Source of the DNA: VXRD01 sp965242535
GTDB taxonomy: Bacteria > Latescibacterota > UBA2968
Assembly (NCBI GenBank): GCA_965242535.1
Contig: OZ251458.1
Span: 434,001-498,000, forward strand
Direction: 5' to 3'
DNA: 64,000 nucleotides
The position numbers were made by a program, and so were the translations under genes. Shown here in pieces: positions 1-7,774 of the stretch (position 1 is its first letter; every line of letters begins with the position of its first letter). The notes under the pieces are model-generated. The model did no database searches, was not told where the DNA came from, and saw nothing but the letters and a program-made list of their open reading frames with translations.

Positions 1-83
1 GGTTTAGACGAAAGCACATGACCAAAAGTTTCGGATAACTGCCACAAAGAGCCGAAAAACCGGCCAGCGTCCCGCCTTCCCGG

Positions 84-914
84 CTATTCAAATCTCCGCT
101 CCACCTCTGTCTTTTCCCACGTCCGCAACACGCGCACCAGCTTTGTGCCGAGAATTTTGTCGTGGAGTGCGCGGCTGTCGCGGTCCCACAGCATCCAAAA
201 CCCGCTGAGCCCCAAAGTCAAAATAAAAACCACGGGTTGCAACGCAAACCTGCCGACCGCCTGCAACCACGTCGGCGAGCCGCCGCCAACGCGCTCGATC
301 CGAATGCCCAACTCGCGCATCCCAGGCGTAAATCCAGATCGCGCCCAACCCGACAAGGTCATAAAGACGCGGAAAGCGATCAGAATGACCAAAATCGTTC
401 CAAATTCATTCCAAATGATCATCGCCCTGCTCTGTGCAGCGGGATCGCCCTTGAGCAAGCCGACAGCGAGATCCTTTGCCCCGCCCACAAAACCCGTGAT
501 ATCCGACCAGAGATCATCCGATTGACCGCCACCGCCGCCACCTCGGCCACGTCCGCCACGTCCGCCACGTCCGCCACGGCCACCGCCACCGCCCGCGGGT
601 TGCGCGCTGGAAAAAAGGGTATTTTTGATCAAGTAAAAAATCAAAAATGGGACGAGCACCTGCATGGAGAAATCGATCAGGCTCGACGCGATTCGCCGCC
701 AAATCCCAGGCGGCTCGGCCTCGATGCCCGCGTCTGCCACATCGGAATCAAAGTCTTTGAGACGCGCTTCGATCTCGGCTCTAACCTGTTCAAACCGCTC
801 GGGAAAGAGGTCGCGATCCAGATGCGCGTAAATATCTTCGAGTTCTGAGAGCGAATAATTCTGGAGCGTTTCGGCAAACGCCTCGTCGCGCTTTTGATCG
901 ATATCGAGTGCCAT
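84..914 (-). CDS. RDD family membrane protein with Gly/Arg-rich insert
   Basis: The protein has 276 residues. A charged N-terminal segment (1-65) precedes an RDD-type membrane domain (about 70-262). The RDD signatures are visible: paired Arg and Asp near 73-81 at the start of the first membrane segment, TPGMRELGI near 196-204, and RDSRALHDKILGT near 246-257. A run of Gly and Arg (about 107-130) interrupts the loop after the first membrane segment, which is unusual for the family. The ATG start lies one base after the stop of the upstream RND pump gene, so it is the last gene of the sigma-to-pump operon. RDD proteins are poorly understood and some act in transport, so the role is open. The family call is firm. 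Confidence 0.85.
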   Translation of the reverse strand: MALDIDQKRDEAFAETLQNYSLSELEDIYAHLDRDLFPERFEQVRAEIEARLKDFDSDVADAGIEAEPPGIWRRIASSLIDFSMQVLVPFLIFYLIKNTLFSSAQPAGGGGGRGGRGGRGGRGRGGGGGGQSDDLWSDITGFVGGAKDLAVGLLKGDPAAQSRAMIIWNEFGTILVILIAFRVFMTLSGWARSGFTPGMRELGIRIERVGGGSPTWLQAVGRFALQPVVFILTLGLSGFWMLWDRDSRALHDKILGTKLVRVLRTWEKTEVERRFE

Positions 915-915
915 G

Positions 916-3900
916 CTATTCCTTGCGATCCGCGAGCGAATACAGCGTTGGGATCAACACCAGGGTCACGAGTGTCGAGACGACCAACCCGCCGATCACG
1001 GTCAGGGCCATCGGCGCGCGAATCTCGGCGCCCTGCCCCACCGGGAAGACCATCCCCACCACCGCCATCACCGCGGCGAAGATCGACTCGGACAAGACGC
1101 CATCTAGCGCGCCTTCAATGCCCTTGACGAGGGGTTGAAAATTGAAAATGCCCATCGCCATGGGCAAGAGCCCGAGCACGGTTGTCGAGGTGGTCATCAA
1201 AATGGGACGCAGGCGCACTTTGCCCGCTTCTGCGATGGCCTCCATTTTGGGCATGCCCTCGTCGCGGCGGAGCGTGTTGATATAGTCGATGAGCACGATG
1301 GCATTGTTGACGACGATCCCGGCCAACATGATCAAACCGATGAGCACGACCACGCTGATGGTCTGCCCGGTGATGAGGAGCATCGCAAATACCCCGACCA
1401 AGGCGAACGGGATGGCGAACATGATCACAAACGGGTGGACGAGCGATTCAAATTGCGACGCCATCACGAGGTACACGAGAAAAATCGCCAACCCTATCGC
1501 CAACTGCATGCTTTCAAACGACCGCTGTTGCTCTTCGTTTTGCCCGCCCACCTTAATCGCAAAATCGGCGGGCAACTCGATCCGGTCGATTTCGCGCTCC
1601 AAATCCGCGACCACCGCGCTGAGGCTTCGGCCCACGTAATTGGCCGAAATCAAGGCCACGCGCTCTTGATCGATTCTGCGGATTTCCGCAGGCCCCATCT
1701 CCACTTGCAAATCGGCGACCACGCTCAACGGCACGGGCGTGGGCGCGTTGTTGGGGCTGATGATCAACCGTTGTAGGTCTTCCACCGTGCTGCGGTGTTC
1801 TTCCTCGGCGCGCACGCGGATATCGACCCGCCTGTCCCCGCGCGTGAATTGCGTGGCGACTTCCCCTTGAACCTGATTGCGGATGATCTCGCCGATGGCG
1901 TTGATCGTGGTGCCCATCTGCGCCACGCGCTTGCGGTCGAACCGGATTTGCACTTCGGGCGTACCGCCTTCGCTCGTGGTCTTGATATCCGTCAGGCCGG
2001 GAATGGTCTGCATGCGCGCCATCATTTCCCCTGCGATCATCTGGAGCGATTGCAAGTTGTAGCCTGCGACTTCGACTTCGATGGGCGTGCGGGACGAAAA
2101 CAGGGACGGCCGGGTAAATTTCGTATCCACGGCGGGGATTTCCAAAATCAGGCGGCGCAGGCGGTCCATCACGGCGATTTCCCGGTCTCGAATGATGCCC
2201 TCGTGCAATACCACATTGACCTCGCCCACGTTTTCGCGCTCTTCGCCGCCGCTTCCCCCAGACGCGGATTGCGTGCCGACAATGCTGTACACCAAGCGCA
2301 CTTCGGGTTGGTTGCGGACGATCTGCTCAATGGCTTGGATGGATTGCGTGGTCGCGGCCAAGGGCGTGCCCAGGGGCATTTCGACCGAAATGGTGAACGC
2401 GCCTTGGCTCATTTCCGGGATCAACTCGCTGCCCAACCGCTGGCCCAAGGTCGCCGTGCCGCCCAACAGGGCGATCGCCACCGCGATGACCGCGAGGCGG
2501 TGCCCGAGCGCCCAACGGATAATGTGCGGGTAAATCCGATAAGCCCGCCCGATGACCCGATCGAAAAGCCAGAACAAGGGCGCCAAGCAAGCGAGAATGC
2601 CGCGGCCGATGCCGCCCATTATCGCGCCGAACAACCCCATTGCGCGCGCAGGCGCTTCCACCCCGCCCTTGTGCCCGCTTTCCCGTTTGCGTTTTTCCAC
2701 GGCGGCAAATTCGCCCATCCACGAAAATTCCAGCGACGCCAGCATGGGAATGACCGTGAGCGCGACGAGCAGGGACGCCACGAGCGAATAGGTCACGGTG
2801 AGTGCCTGATCCCGAAAGAGTTGCCCGGCGATGCCTTCGACAAATACGATGGGCACGAAGACGCAGATCGTCGTCATCGTCGAAGCCACCACGGCTTGCC
2901 CCACTTCGGACCCGCCGCGATTGGTCGCCTCGCGCGGCCCCATGCCCGAATCGCGATAACGCTGCACGCTTTCGAGTACGACGATGGAGTTGTCGACCAA
3001 CATCCCGATGCCCAAGGCGAGCCCGCCCAAGGACATGATATTGAGACTCACATCCGACACGTACATCAAGAAAAACGTGGCGACGACCGAAATGGGAATG
3101 GAAACGCTGATAATGCCCGTGCTCTTGGGGCTTTGCAAAAACAGATAGAGGACGATGATGGCTAAAAACCCGCCCAAAATCGCGGTGTTGAGCACTTCGG
3201 AAACCGAGTCCTGAATAAATGTCGATTGGTCGGACACCACCTCCATGTGCGAATGGCCCAACAAATCGCCAGACGTTTGCCGGAATTGCTCGATCGCCGC
3301 TTTGACCGCGCGCGCGACCGTAACCGTGTTGGCATCGCCCTCTTTGTAGATCGCCAATTCCACGCTCTCTCGCCGGTCGATGCGCGTAATGACCGTGCGC
3401 TCGCGGTGCCCCCGCCACACGCTCCCCACATCGGCTAGGGTTACGATCGTGCCTTGCCGCTGCCCCACCACGATATCCCGAATTTCCTCGATGGTCTTAA
3501 ATTCGTTTAGGGTGCGGACCAAGTATTCGGCTTCGCCATCTTTGAGCTCGCCCCCGGTCAGGTTCACGTTTTCCTGCGCCAAGCGATTGACCACCTGCGC
3601 CAAGGGGATGCGGAGCGCGGCCAATTTGGGCTGGTCGATCTCGACTTGAATTTCCTCTTCCAACCCCCCGTTGATGCGGACAGACGCCACGCCCTCGAGG
3701 CTTTCCAACTCGGGCTTGATTTCTTCCTCTGCCAAAAGGCGCAGGGAAATCAAGCTCTCTTCCCCGTAGAGTCCGACGCGCATGATCGGGTCGAGCGAGG
3801 GGTCGAACCGCAATAACACGGGTTTTCGCACGTCTTGCGGCAAGCGCACTTGGTCGAGCTTCTCTCGGATGTCGAGCGAAGCGAAATCCATATCCGTGCC

Positions 3901-4191
3901 CCACGCAAATTCCACGACCACATCCGACACGCCAGGGCGCGAGGTCGAGGTGACGCGGATGACCCCATTGACCACGCCCACGGATCCCTCTATCGGCTCG
4001 GTGATCAAGCGTTCCATCTCGGAGGGCGCCGTGCCGGCGTATTCCGTTCGCACCGTCAAGGTGGGATACGTGATATCGGGCAGCAGGTTGATCGCCAAGC
4101 GTTGAAAAGCCACCATGCCAAACAACACGGCCGCCGCCACGAACATCGTTACCGTGACCCGTCGCCGGGTCGAAAATTCGATCAGCTTCAC
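916..4191 (-). CDS. Efflux RND transporter permease subunit
   Basis: This 1091-residue inner-membrane pump subunit belongs to the AcrB/HAE1-like RND superfamily, which uses proton influx to export substrates through a periplasmic adaptor and an outer-membrane channel. The N-terminus has the typical first helix followed by LLPDITYPTLTVRTEYAG. The fourth membrane segment holds GIGMLVDNSIVVLE (Asp near 402), the proton-relay region. Two large periplasmic domains and a second membrane bundle ending near residue 1090 complete the usual length. The start is GTG directly after the TAA of the adaptor gene, with a GAGG-like site upstream inside that gene. Substrate cannot be told from sequence; the neighbouring sigma, anti-sigma and sensor-like genes suggest a stress or metal response. 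Confidence 0.95.
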   Translation of the reverse strand: MKLIEFSTRRRVTVTMFVAAAVLFGMVAFQRLAINLLPDITYPTLTVRTEYAGTAPSEMERLITEPIEGSVGVVNGVIRVTSTSRPGVSDVVVEFAWGTDMDFASLDIREKLDQVRLPQDVRKPVLLRFDPSLDPIMRVGLYGEESLISLRLLAEEEIKPELESLEGVASVRINGGLEEEIQVEIDQPKLAALRIPLAQVVNRLAQENVNLTGGELKDGEAEYLVRTLNEFKTIEEIRDIVVGQRQGTIVTLADVGSVWRGHRERTVITRIDRRESVELAIYKEGDANTVTVARAVKAAIEQFRQTSGDLLGHSHMEVVSDQSTFIQDSVSEVLNTAILGGFLAIIVLYLFLQSPKSTGIISVSIPISVVATFFLMYVSDVSLNIMSLGGLALGIGMLVDNSIVVLESVQRYRDSGMGPREATNRGGSEVGQAVVASTMTTICVFVPIVFVEGIAGQLFRDQALTVTYSLVASLLVALTVIPMLASLEFSWMGEFAAVEKRKRESGHKGGVEAPARAMGLFGAIMGGIGRGILACLAPLFWLFDRVIGRAYRIYPHIIRWALGHRLAVIAVAIALLGGTATLGQRLGSELIPEMSQGAFTISVEMPLGTPLAATTQSIQAIEQIVRNQPEVRLVYSIVGTQSASGGSGGEERENVGEVNVVLHEGIIRDREIAVMDRLRRLILEIPAVDTKFTRPSLFSSRTPIEVEVAGYNLQSLQMIAGEMMARMQTIPGLTDIKTTSEGGTPEVQIRFDRKRVAQMGTTINAIGEIIRNQVQGEVATQFTRGDRRVDIRVRAEEEHRSTVEDLQRLIISPNNAPTPVPLSVVADLQVEMGPAEIRRIDQERVALISANYVGRSLSAVVADLEREIDRIELPADFAIKVGGQNEEQQRSFESMQLAIGLAIFLVYLVMASQFESLVHPFVIMFAIPFALVGVFAMLLITGQTISVVVLIGLIMLAGIVVNNAIVLIDYINTLRRDEGMPKMEAIAEAGKVRLRPILMTTSTTVLGLLPMAMGIFNFQPLVKGIEGALDGVLSESIFAAVMAVVGMVFPVGQGAEIRAPMALTVIGGLVVSTLVTLVLIPTLYSLADRKE

Positions 4192-6108
4192 TTAATTACC
4201 TCGCCTGCCTCGCGCGGGGACCAACCCCTTTTCTCGCATCTCGGCTATAAATGCGCGGAGTTTCTCCACATCTGTCGCCAGTTGCGGATCGCTCTTCACG
4301 CGCTTGTCGTATTCGGCTTTCACTTCGGGAAAACGCTCGATCATGCCTTTCATCCGCTCCGTGGGATCGCCCCCACCTCGGCCCCTTTGACCGCCACCTG
4401 CGACACCGCCATCGCCGCCTCGGCGTCCTTGGCCTCTCCCTTCGCCCATTTGACCGCTTCCCGAATCGCCTGCTAACCCGCGTCCTCGCCCGCTTTGTCC
4501 ATCGCCGCCTGCGGAACCACTATCGCCGCCTCGGCGTCCTTGGCCCCTACCTTCACCCATTTGACCGCTTCCAGAATCGCCTGCTAACCCGCGTCCTCGC
4601 CCGCTTTGCCCATCGCCACCTTGACGGCCTCCGCGCTGTCCACCCTCACCCATCTGCCCGCCGCCTGCGACATCGCCGCCTCGACGTCCTTGGCCCCTAC
4701 CTTCGCCCATTTGCCCGCCGCCGAAACCGCGCCCCTGTCCGCCTGCGATCAACCCCTTTTCTCGCATCTCCGCCATAAATGCGCGGAGCTTGTCCATATC
4801 CGTCGCCAGTTGCGGATCGCTCTTCACGCGCGCGTCGTATTCGGCTTTCACTTCGGGAAGACGCTCGATCATCCGCTTGACGCGCTCTGTGGGATCCCCA
4901 CCACCTGCAAAACCACCGCCTCCGCCGCGCCCCATCTGACCCCCGGCAAAACCGCCAGCGCCACCGCGTCCACCAGCGCCCATCCCGCCGCGGCCCGCAA
5001 ATGTGGGAGGCGCGGCTTCGCCTACGATGCGTACCGAAGAACCGGGCCTCAATCCTTCCTGTCCGACCGTGATGACCTGTTCGTCCTGCGAAAGGCCCGA
5101 CAGAATCTCCAAGCGGTCGCTGTCTGTAAATCCGATTTCGATGCGCCTGCGCTGCGCCTGCCCGCGCCCGGTCTCGGGATCGGTTTCAAAAACGAAAACC
5201 TGATTGCCTTCCCCCTCGAGCACGAGGGCTTTTTTGGCGATCACCAGCGTATTTCTCCGCGTTTCCGTGATGATATAAACCGAGGCGAACATCCCCGGGC
5301 GCAACAGGCTTTCGTCTGTCCGGGGAATCTCGACGGTCACTTTCACCGTGCCGCTTTCGGGATCCACCACCGGGCTGATCATCTTCACCGTGCCCGCAAA
5401 TTCTCTTTCGGGCGCGGCTTCAACCGTAATGCGCGCGGTCTGCCCCACCGTAATTTTGCCAAAGTCCTTCTCCGTGACCTGAATGCGCGCGAGCAGGGGA
5501 TCGAATTTGGCGACAGAGGCCACGATCTGATTGTTGGTGACCACATTGCCCAATTCGATATTTCGCAGGGTCATAATGCCTGCGATGGGCGACGTAAGCG
5601 ACGTATAACTCAGCGCGAGTTCGGCCTGTTCGAGTTGCGCTTTGGCCGCCTCGAGCTGCGTTTTGGACCTTTCGTACGCCTCTTTGCTGCCCAAATTGCG
5701 CTGGAACAAAGCGTCTTCCCGCTCGTACTGCTGAAGGGCCTCTCGATGGGCGACTTCGCGTTGCGAAACCGTGATCCGCGCATTGTCCGAATCGAGCCGA
5801 GCGAGCACGGTTCCCGCACGTACCGGATCGCCCTCTTCCTTGAGAATCGCGATGACTTGCCCGGCCGTGCGCGCCCGCACATCGACCCATCGCTCGGCTT
5901 CGAGGGTCGTATTTTTCAGGATATAAGAGGAAATCTCCCCGCGTTTCACGGCCTCGACCTTCACGGGTGCGGCCGCGCCGCCGCCGCGGCCGCCACGGCC
6001 ACCGCGCCCACCGCGGCCCTCCGCCCGTTGTGCTTCCTCTTCGCCACAGGCGAAAAGCGCGAGAAAAATCAGAACGAACCACTGACGATTAAAAACCGAT
6101 CGCATCAT
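4192..6108 (-). CDS. RND efflux periplasmic adaptor, long duplicated C-terminal tail
   Basis: This membrane-fusion (adaptor) subunit pairs with the pump gene that follows. I place the start at 6108 because AAGGGAG sits just upstream of a double ATG; the upstream in-frame codons lack a site. It begins with a lipoprotein-like signal (LALFAC), then a short Gly/Arg run, then the usual lipoyl, coiled-coil and barrel domains to about residue 375. It is 638 residues long, against roughly 350-420 for typical adaptors. The extra tail carries two copies of a helical module of about 57 residues (about 400-457 and 580-636; both read DPTER, then EVKAEYD, VKSDPQLATD and AEMREKGL). A Gly/Arg/Gln-rich repeat linker separates them. 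The tail's function is unknown. Confidence 0.93.
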   Translation of the reverse strand: MMRSVFNRQWFVLIFLALFACGEEEAQRAEGRGGRGGRGGRGGGAAAPVKVEAVKRGEISSYILKNTTLEAERWVDVRARTAGQVIAILKEEGDPVRAGTVLARLDSDNARITVSQREVAHREALQQYEREDALFQRNLGSKEAYERSKTQLEAAKAQLEQAELALSYTSLTSPIAGIMTLRNIELGNVVTNNQIVASVAKFDPLLARIQVTEKDFGKITVGQTARITVEAAPEREFAGTVKMISPVVDPESGTVKVTVEIPRTDESLLRPGMFASVYIITETRRNTLVIAKKALVLEGEGNQVFVFETDPETGRGQAQRRRIEIGFTDSDRLEILSGLSQDEQVITVGQEGLRPGSSVRIVGEAAPPTFAGRGGMGAGGRGGAGGFAGGQMGRGGGGGFAGGGDPTERVKRMIERLPEVKAEYDARVKSDPQLATDMDKLRAFMAEMREKGLIAGGQGRGFGGGQMGEGRGQGRRGGDVAGGGQMGEGGQRGGRQGGDGQSGRGRGLAGDSGSGQMGEGRGQGRRGGDSGSAGGDGQSGRGRGLAGDSGSGQMGEGRGQGRRGGDGGVAGGGQRGRGGGDPTERMKGMIERFPEVKAEYDKRVKSDPQLATDVEKLRAFIAEMREKGLVPARGRRGN

Positions 6109-6146
6109 CTGCTCCCTTCGTAGTCCCATCTCAATCCCATCGCCTC

Positions 6147-6518
6147 TCATGGGGCTAGGTGTCTGTGTGGATGACGCCGCCGAGCGGCTCGTTCGGCGAT
6201 GATCGCGTCAAACTCTTTCCGCTGTTCCGGCGTCAAAATTTCGTGAATTTCGGCCTTGGTCGCGTTTCGCACTTTTCCAAACTCGGCGCGGTACGACGTA
6301 TTGATATCGACCATGCACTTGCGCCCGTCCTCCAAGACCCTGTCCAGCCGCGCCTTTTGCTCCTCGGACAAGTCGAGCTTTGCCACCATTTCAGACATAC
6401 GCACCCGCCGCTTGCCGGCCTGACCCGACGCGATACCCTCGTACACCGTCCCGGTCACTGCGCCGATCAAAAAACACAAAACGAGCAGGCAGATAAATCG
6501 GAAACGCGAAATAAACAT
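6147..6518 (-). CDS. Small Spy/CnrX-like periplasmic protein
   Basis: The protein has 123 residues: an N-terminal membrane anchor (about 8-25) and a helical periplasmic domain. Two LTxxQ-like segments are visible (KLDLSEEQKARLDRVL and EILTPEQRKEFDAII), as in Spy, CpxP and CnrX/NccX/ZraP relatives. A His-rich C-terminus (RRRHPHRHLAP) could bind metal. It lies between an anti-sigma gene and an RND adaptor gene, the same place CnrX occupies beside CnrY and CnrH in Cupriavidus. A role as periplasmic sensor for the sigma/anti-sigma pair is therefore plausible but inferred. The ATG has an AAAGG site about nine bases upstream. Confidence 0.72.
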   Translation of the reverse strand: MFISRFRFICLLVLCFLIGAVTGTVYEGIASGQAGKRRVRMSEMVAKLDLSEEQKARLDRVLEDGRKCMVDINTSYRAEFGKVRNATKAEIHEILTPEQRKEFDAIIAERAARRRHPHRHLAP

Positions 6519-6553
6519 GGCGAAAACCTTTCGAAATCAATCCGACATTTGGA

Positions 6554-7033
6554 CTAATGCGCCGCGCTGGAAACGACGAGATCGAGCACGCGATCCTTGG
6601 AAAAATCGTCTTCGGTCAAACTCGCGACCTCGCGCACCTCGCGGTCGAGCGACCCTTGCAAAAAAGAATCCAGCGTCAGCGGCTCGACGTCTCGGTCCAG
6701 CCGTTGCGTCAAAAATGCCAGCGAACCTATCGAAATCAGCACCATCGCGGCGGTGGCAAATTTTTGCAACCCGCCGTGCCATCGGTTCTTTCCACGCGCC
6801 ACTTCCTCGGCGATTCGCCTGTCCACGCGGCGCGCGAAAAAGGGGTCGGGCGAGGGCGGAGACCACGCGGCGAACAATTCGCGCACCCGCACCATCTCGC
6901 CGAGTTCGCGCCTCGCACTTTCCGACCTGAGCAACAGCCGGTCCACCCGCGCGCGGTCCGCTTCTGTCAGCGCGTCATCGAGATATGCCGACAACAATTC
7001 GCGGTCGATGTCGACGGTGTTGTCTGCGTCCAT
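6554..7033 (-). CDS. Probable anti-sigma factor (membrane-anchored)
   Basis: The protein has 159 residues and lies immediately after an ECF sigma gene (TGA, one base, ATG). The N-terminal part (about 10-55) has the helical look of the anti-sigma ZAS fold (LLSAYLDDALTEADRARV, then a second helix). The His/Cys zinc ligands are not present, so it would be a zinc-free variant. One membrane segment lies near 92-108, followed by about 50 extracytoplasmic residues. It should hold the sigma factor at the membrane until a periplasmic signal releases it. The pairing rests on gene order and architecture; residue-level homology is weak by eye. Confidence 0.75.
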   Translation of the reverse strand: MDADNTVDIDRELLSAYLDDALTEADRARVDRLLLRSESARRELGEMVRVRELFAAWSPPSPDPFFARRVDRRIAEEVARGKNRWHGGLQKFATAAMVLISIGSLAFLTQRLDRDVEPLTLDSFLQGSLDREVREVASLTEDDFSKDRVLDLVVSSAAH

Positions 7034-7034
7034 A

Positions 7035-7652
7035 TCACGCCTCGATCCAGTTTTCGTATTGCACTTGCAAAATTTCTCGGAGTTTTGCCCGCCCGCGGAA
7101 CAGGCGAGATTTAACCGTGCCGATAGAACAACCGAGCGACTTTGCGATTTCCTCGTAGGTCAGCCCTTCGATTTCTCGCAAGACGAAGGTCACGCGGTAC
7201 GCCTCGGGCAACTCGCCCAACGCGCGCTCGAGAATTTCCTGCAATTCCCGCCGCTCGACGCGCACATCCGCATTTTTGGCTCGCCCCATCCAGATGCGGG
7301 GCGCGTTCCAATTCTCGCGATAGTCATCCAGTGAAACGAAGTTGCGCCGATGCTTGGATTGCAGGTAATCCAAGCAACAGTTGACCGCGATGCGGTGTAG
7401 CCAGGTCGAAAAACGCGATTGCCCGCGAAATCGTCTGAGGGCGCGAAATGCCTTGATGAATGCCTCTTGCGCCAAATCGTCTGCTTCGTCGAGATCGCCG
7501 ACCAAGCTGTAAGCCGTGCGGTACACGCGCTCGTGGTGTCGCTGCACCAATGCGGAAAACGCCCCTGTGTCGCCTTCCAAAACCTGGGCGACGATTTGGA
7601 TATCTTCGACATTTGAAAAATTTGACGATTTGGAATCGCGCATTGTTCCCAT
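7035..7652 (-). CDS. ECF-type RNA polymerase sigma factor
   Basis: The protein has 205 residues with region 2 (YRTAYSLVGDLDEADDLAQE, then FSTWLHRIAVNCCLDYLQ) and region 4 (LPEAYRVTFVLREIEGLTYE, then IAKSLGCSIGTVKSRLFRGR) and no region 3, as expected for extracytoplasmic-function sigma factors. It is the first gene of a minus-strand run that continues with the anti-sigma factor, the Spy-like protein, the RND adaptor and pump, and the RDD protein, so it probably drives this operon as well as other targets. The ATG at 7652 is used here; a second in-frame ATG at 7643 is possible. I did not identify a matching promoter. Confidence 0.93.
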   Translation of the reverse strand: MGTMRDSKSSNFSNVEDIQIVAQVLEGDTGAFSALVQRHHERVYRTAYSLVGDLDEADDLAQEAFIKAFRALRRFRGQSRFSTWLHRIAVNCCLDYLQSKHRRNFVSLDDYRENWNAPRIWMGRAKNADVRVERRELQEILERALGELPEAYRVTFVLREIEGLTYEEIAKSLGCSIGTVKSRLFRGRAKLREILQVQYENWIEA

Positions 7653-7704
7653 CTCTCAACTCGATGATTCGGACATTTTTGACAACCCGTCCCTCTTGTA
7701 TCTT

Positions 7705-7732
7705 CGGACAGGCACAGGGGCCTGTCCCTACG
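7705..7732. repeat. REP-like hairpin, GGACAGGC type
   Basis: A perfect short inverted repeat has arms GGACAGGC and GCCTGTCC around ACAGGG, followed by TACG. Near-identical copies lie at 13091-13117, 24635-24660, 25619-25646 and 43121-43147, always outside genes. It resembles the dispersed intergenic hairpins seen in many environmental genomes. Transcribed, it would form a stable stem. The stretch after it (7740-7800) is a simple CTCCCGT-type repeat. Confidence 0.8.
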
Positions 7733-7774
7733 ATTGCGATTGCTTCTCCCGTCTCCCCTCTTGCCTTTTGCCTT

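Noticed and set aside
1135..6123. Long plus-strand frames opposite the RND pump and adaptor
   Set aside because: The pump and adaptor are certain. These frames are GC-driven shadows without start sites or motifs.
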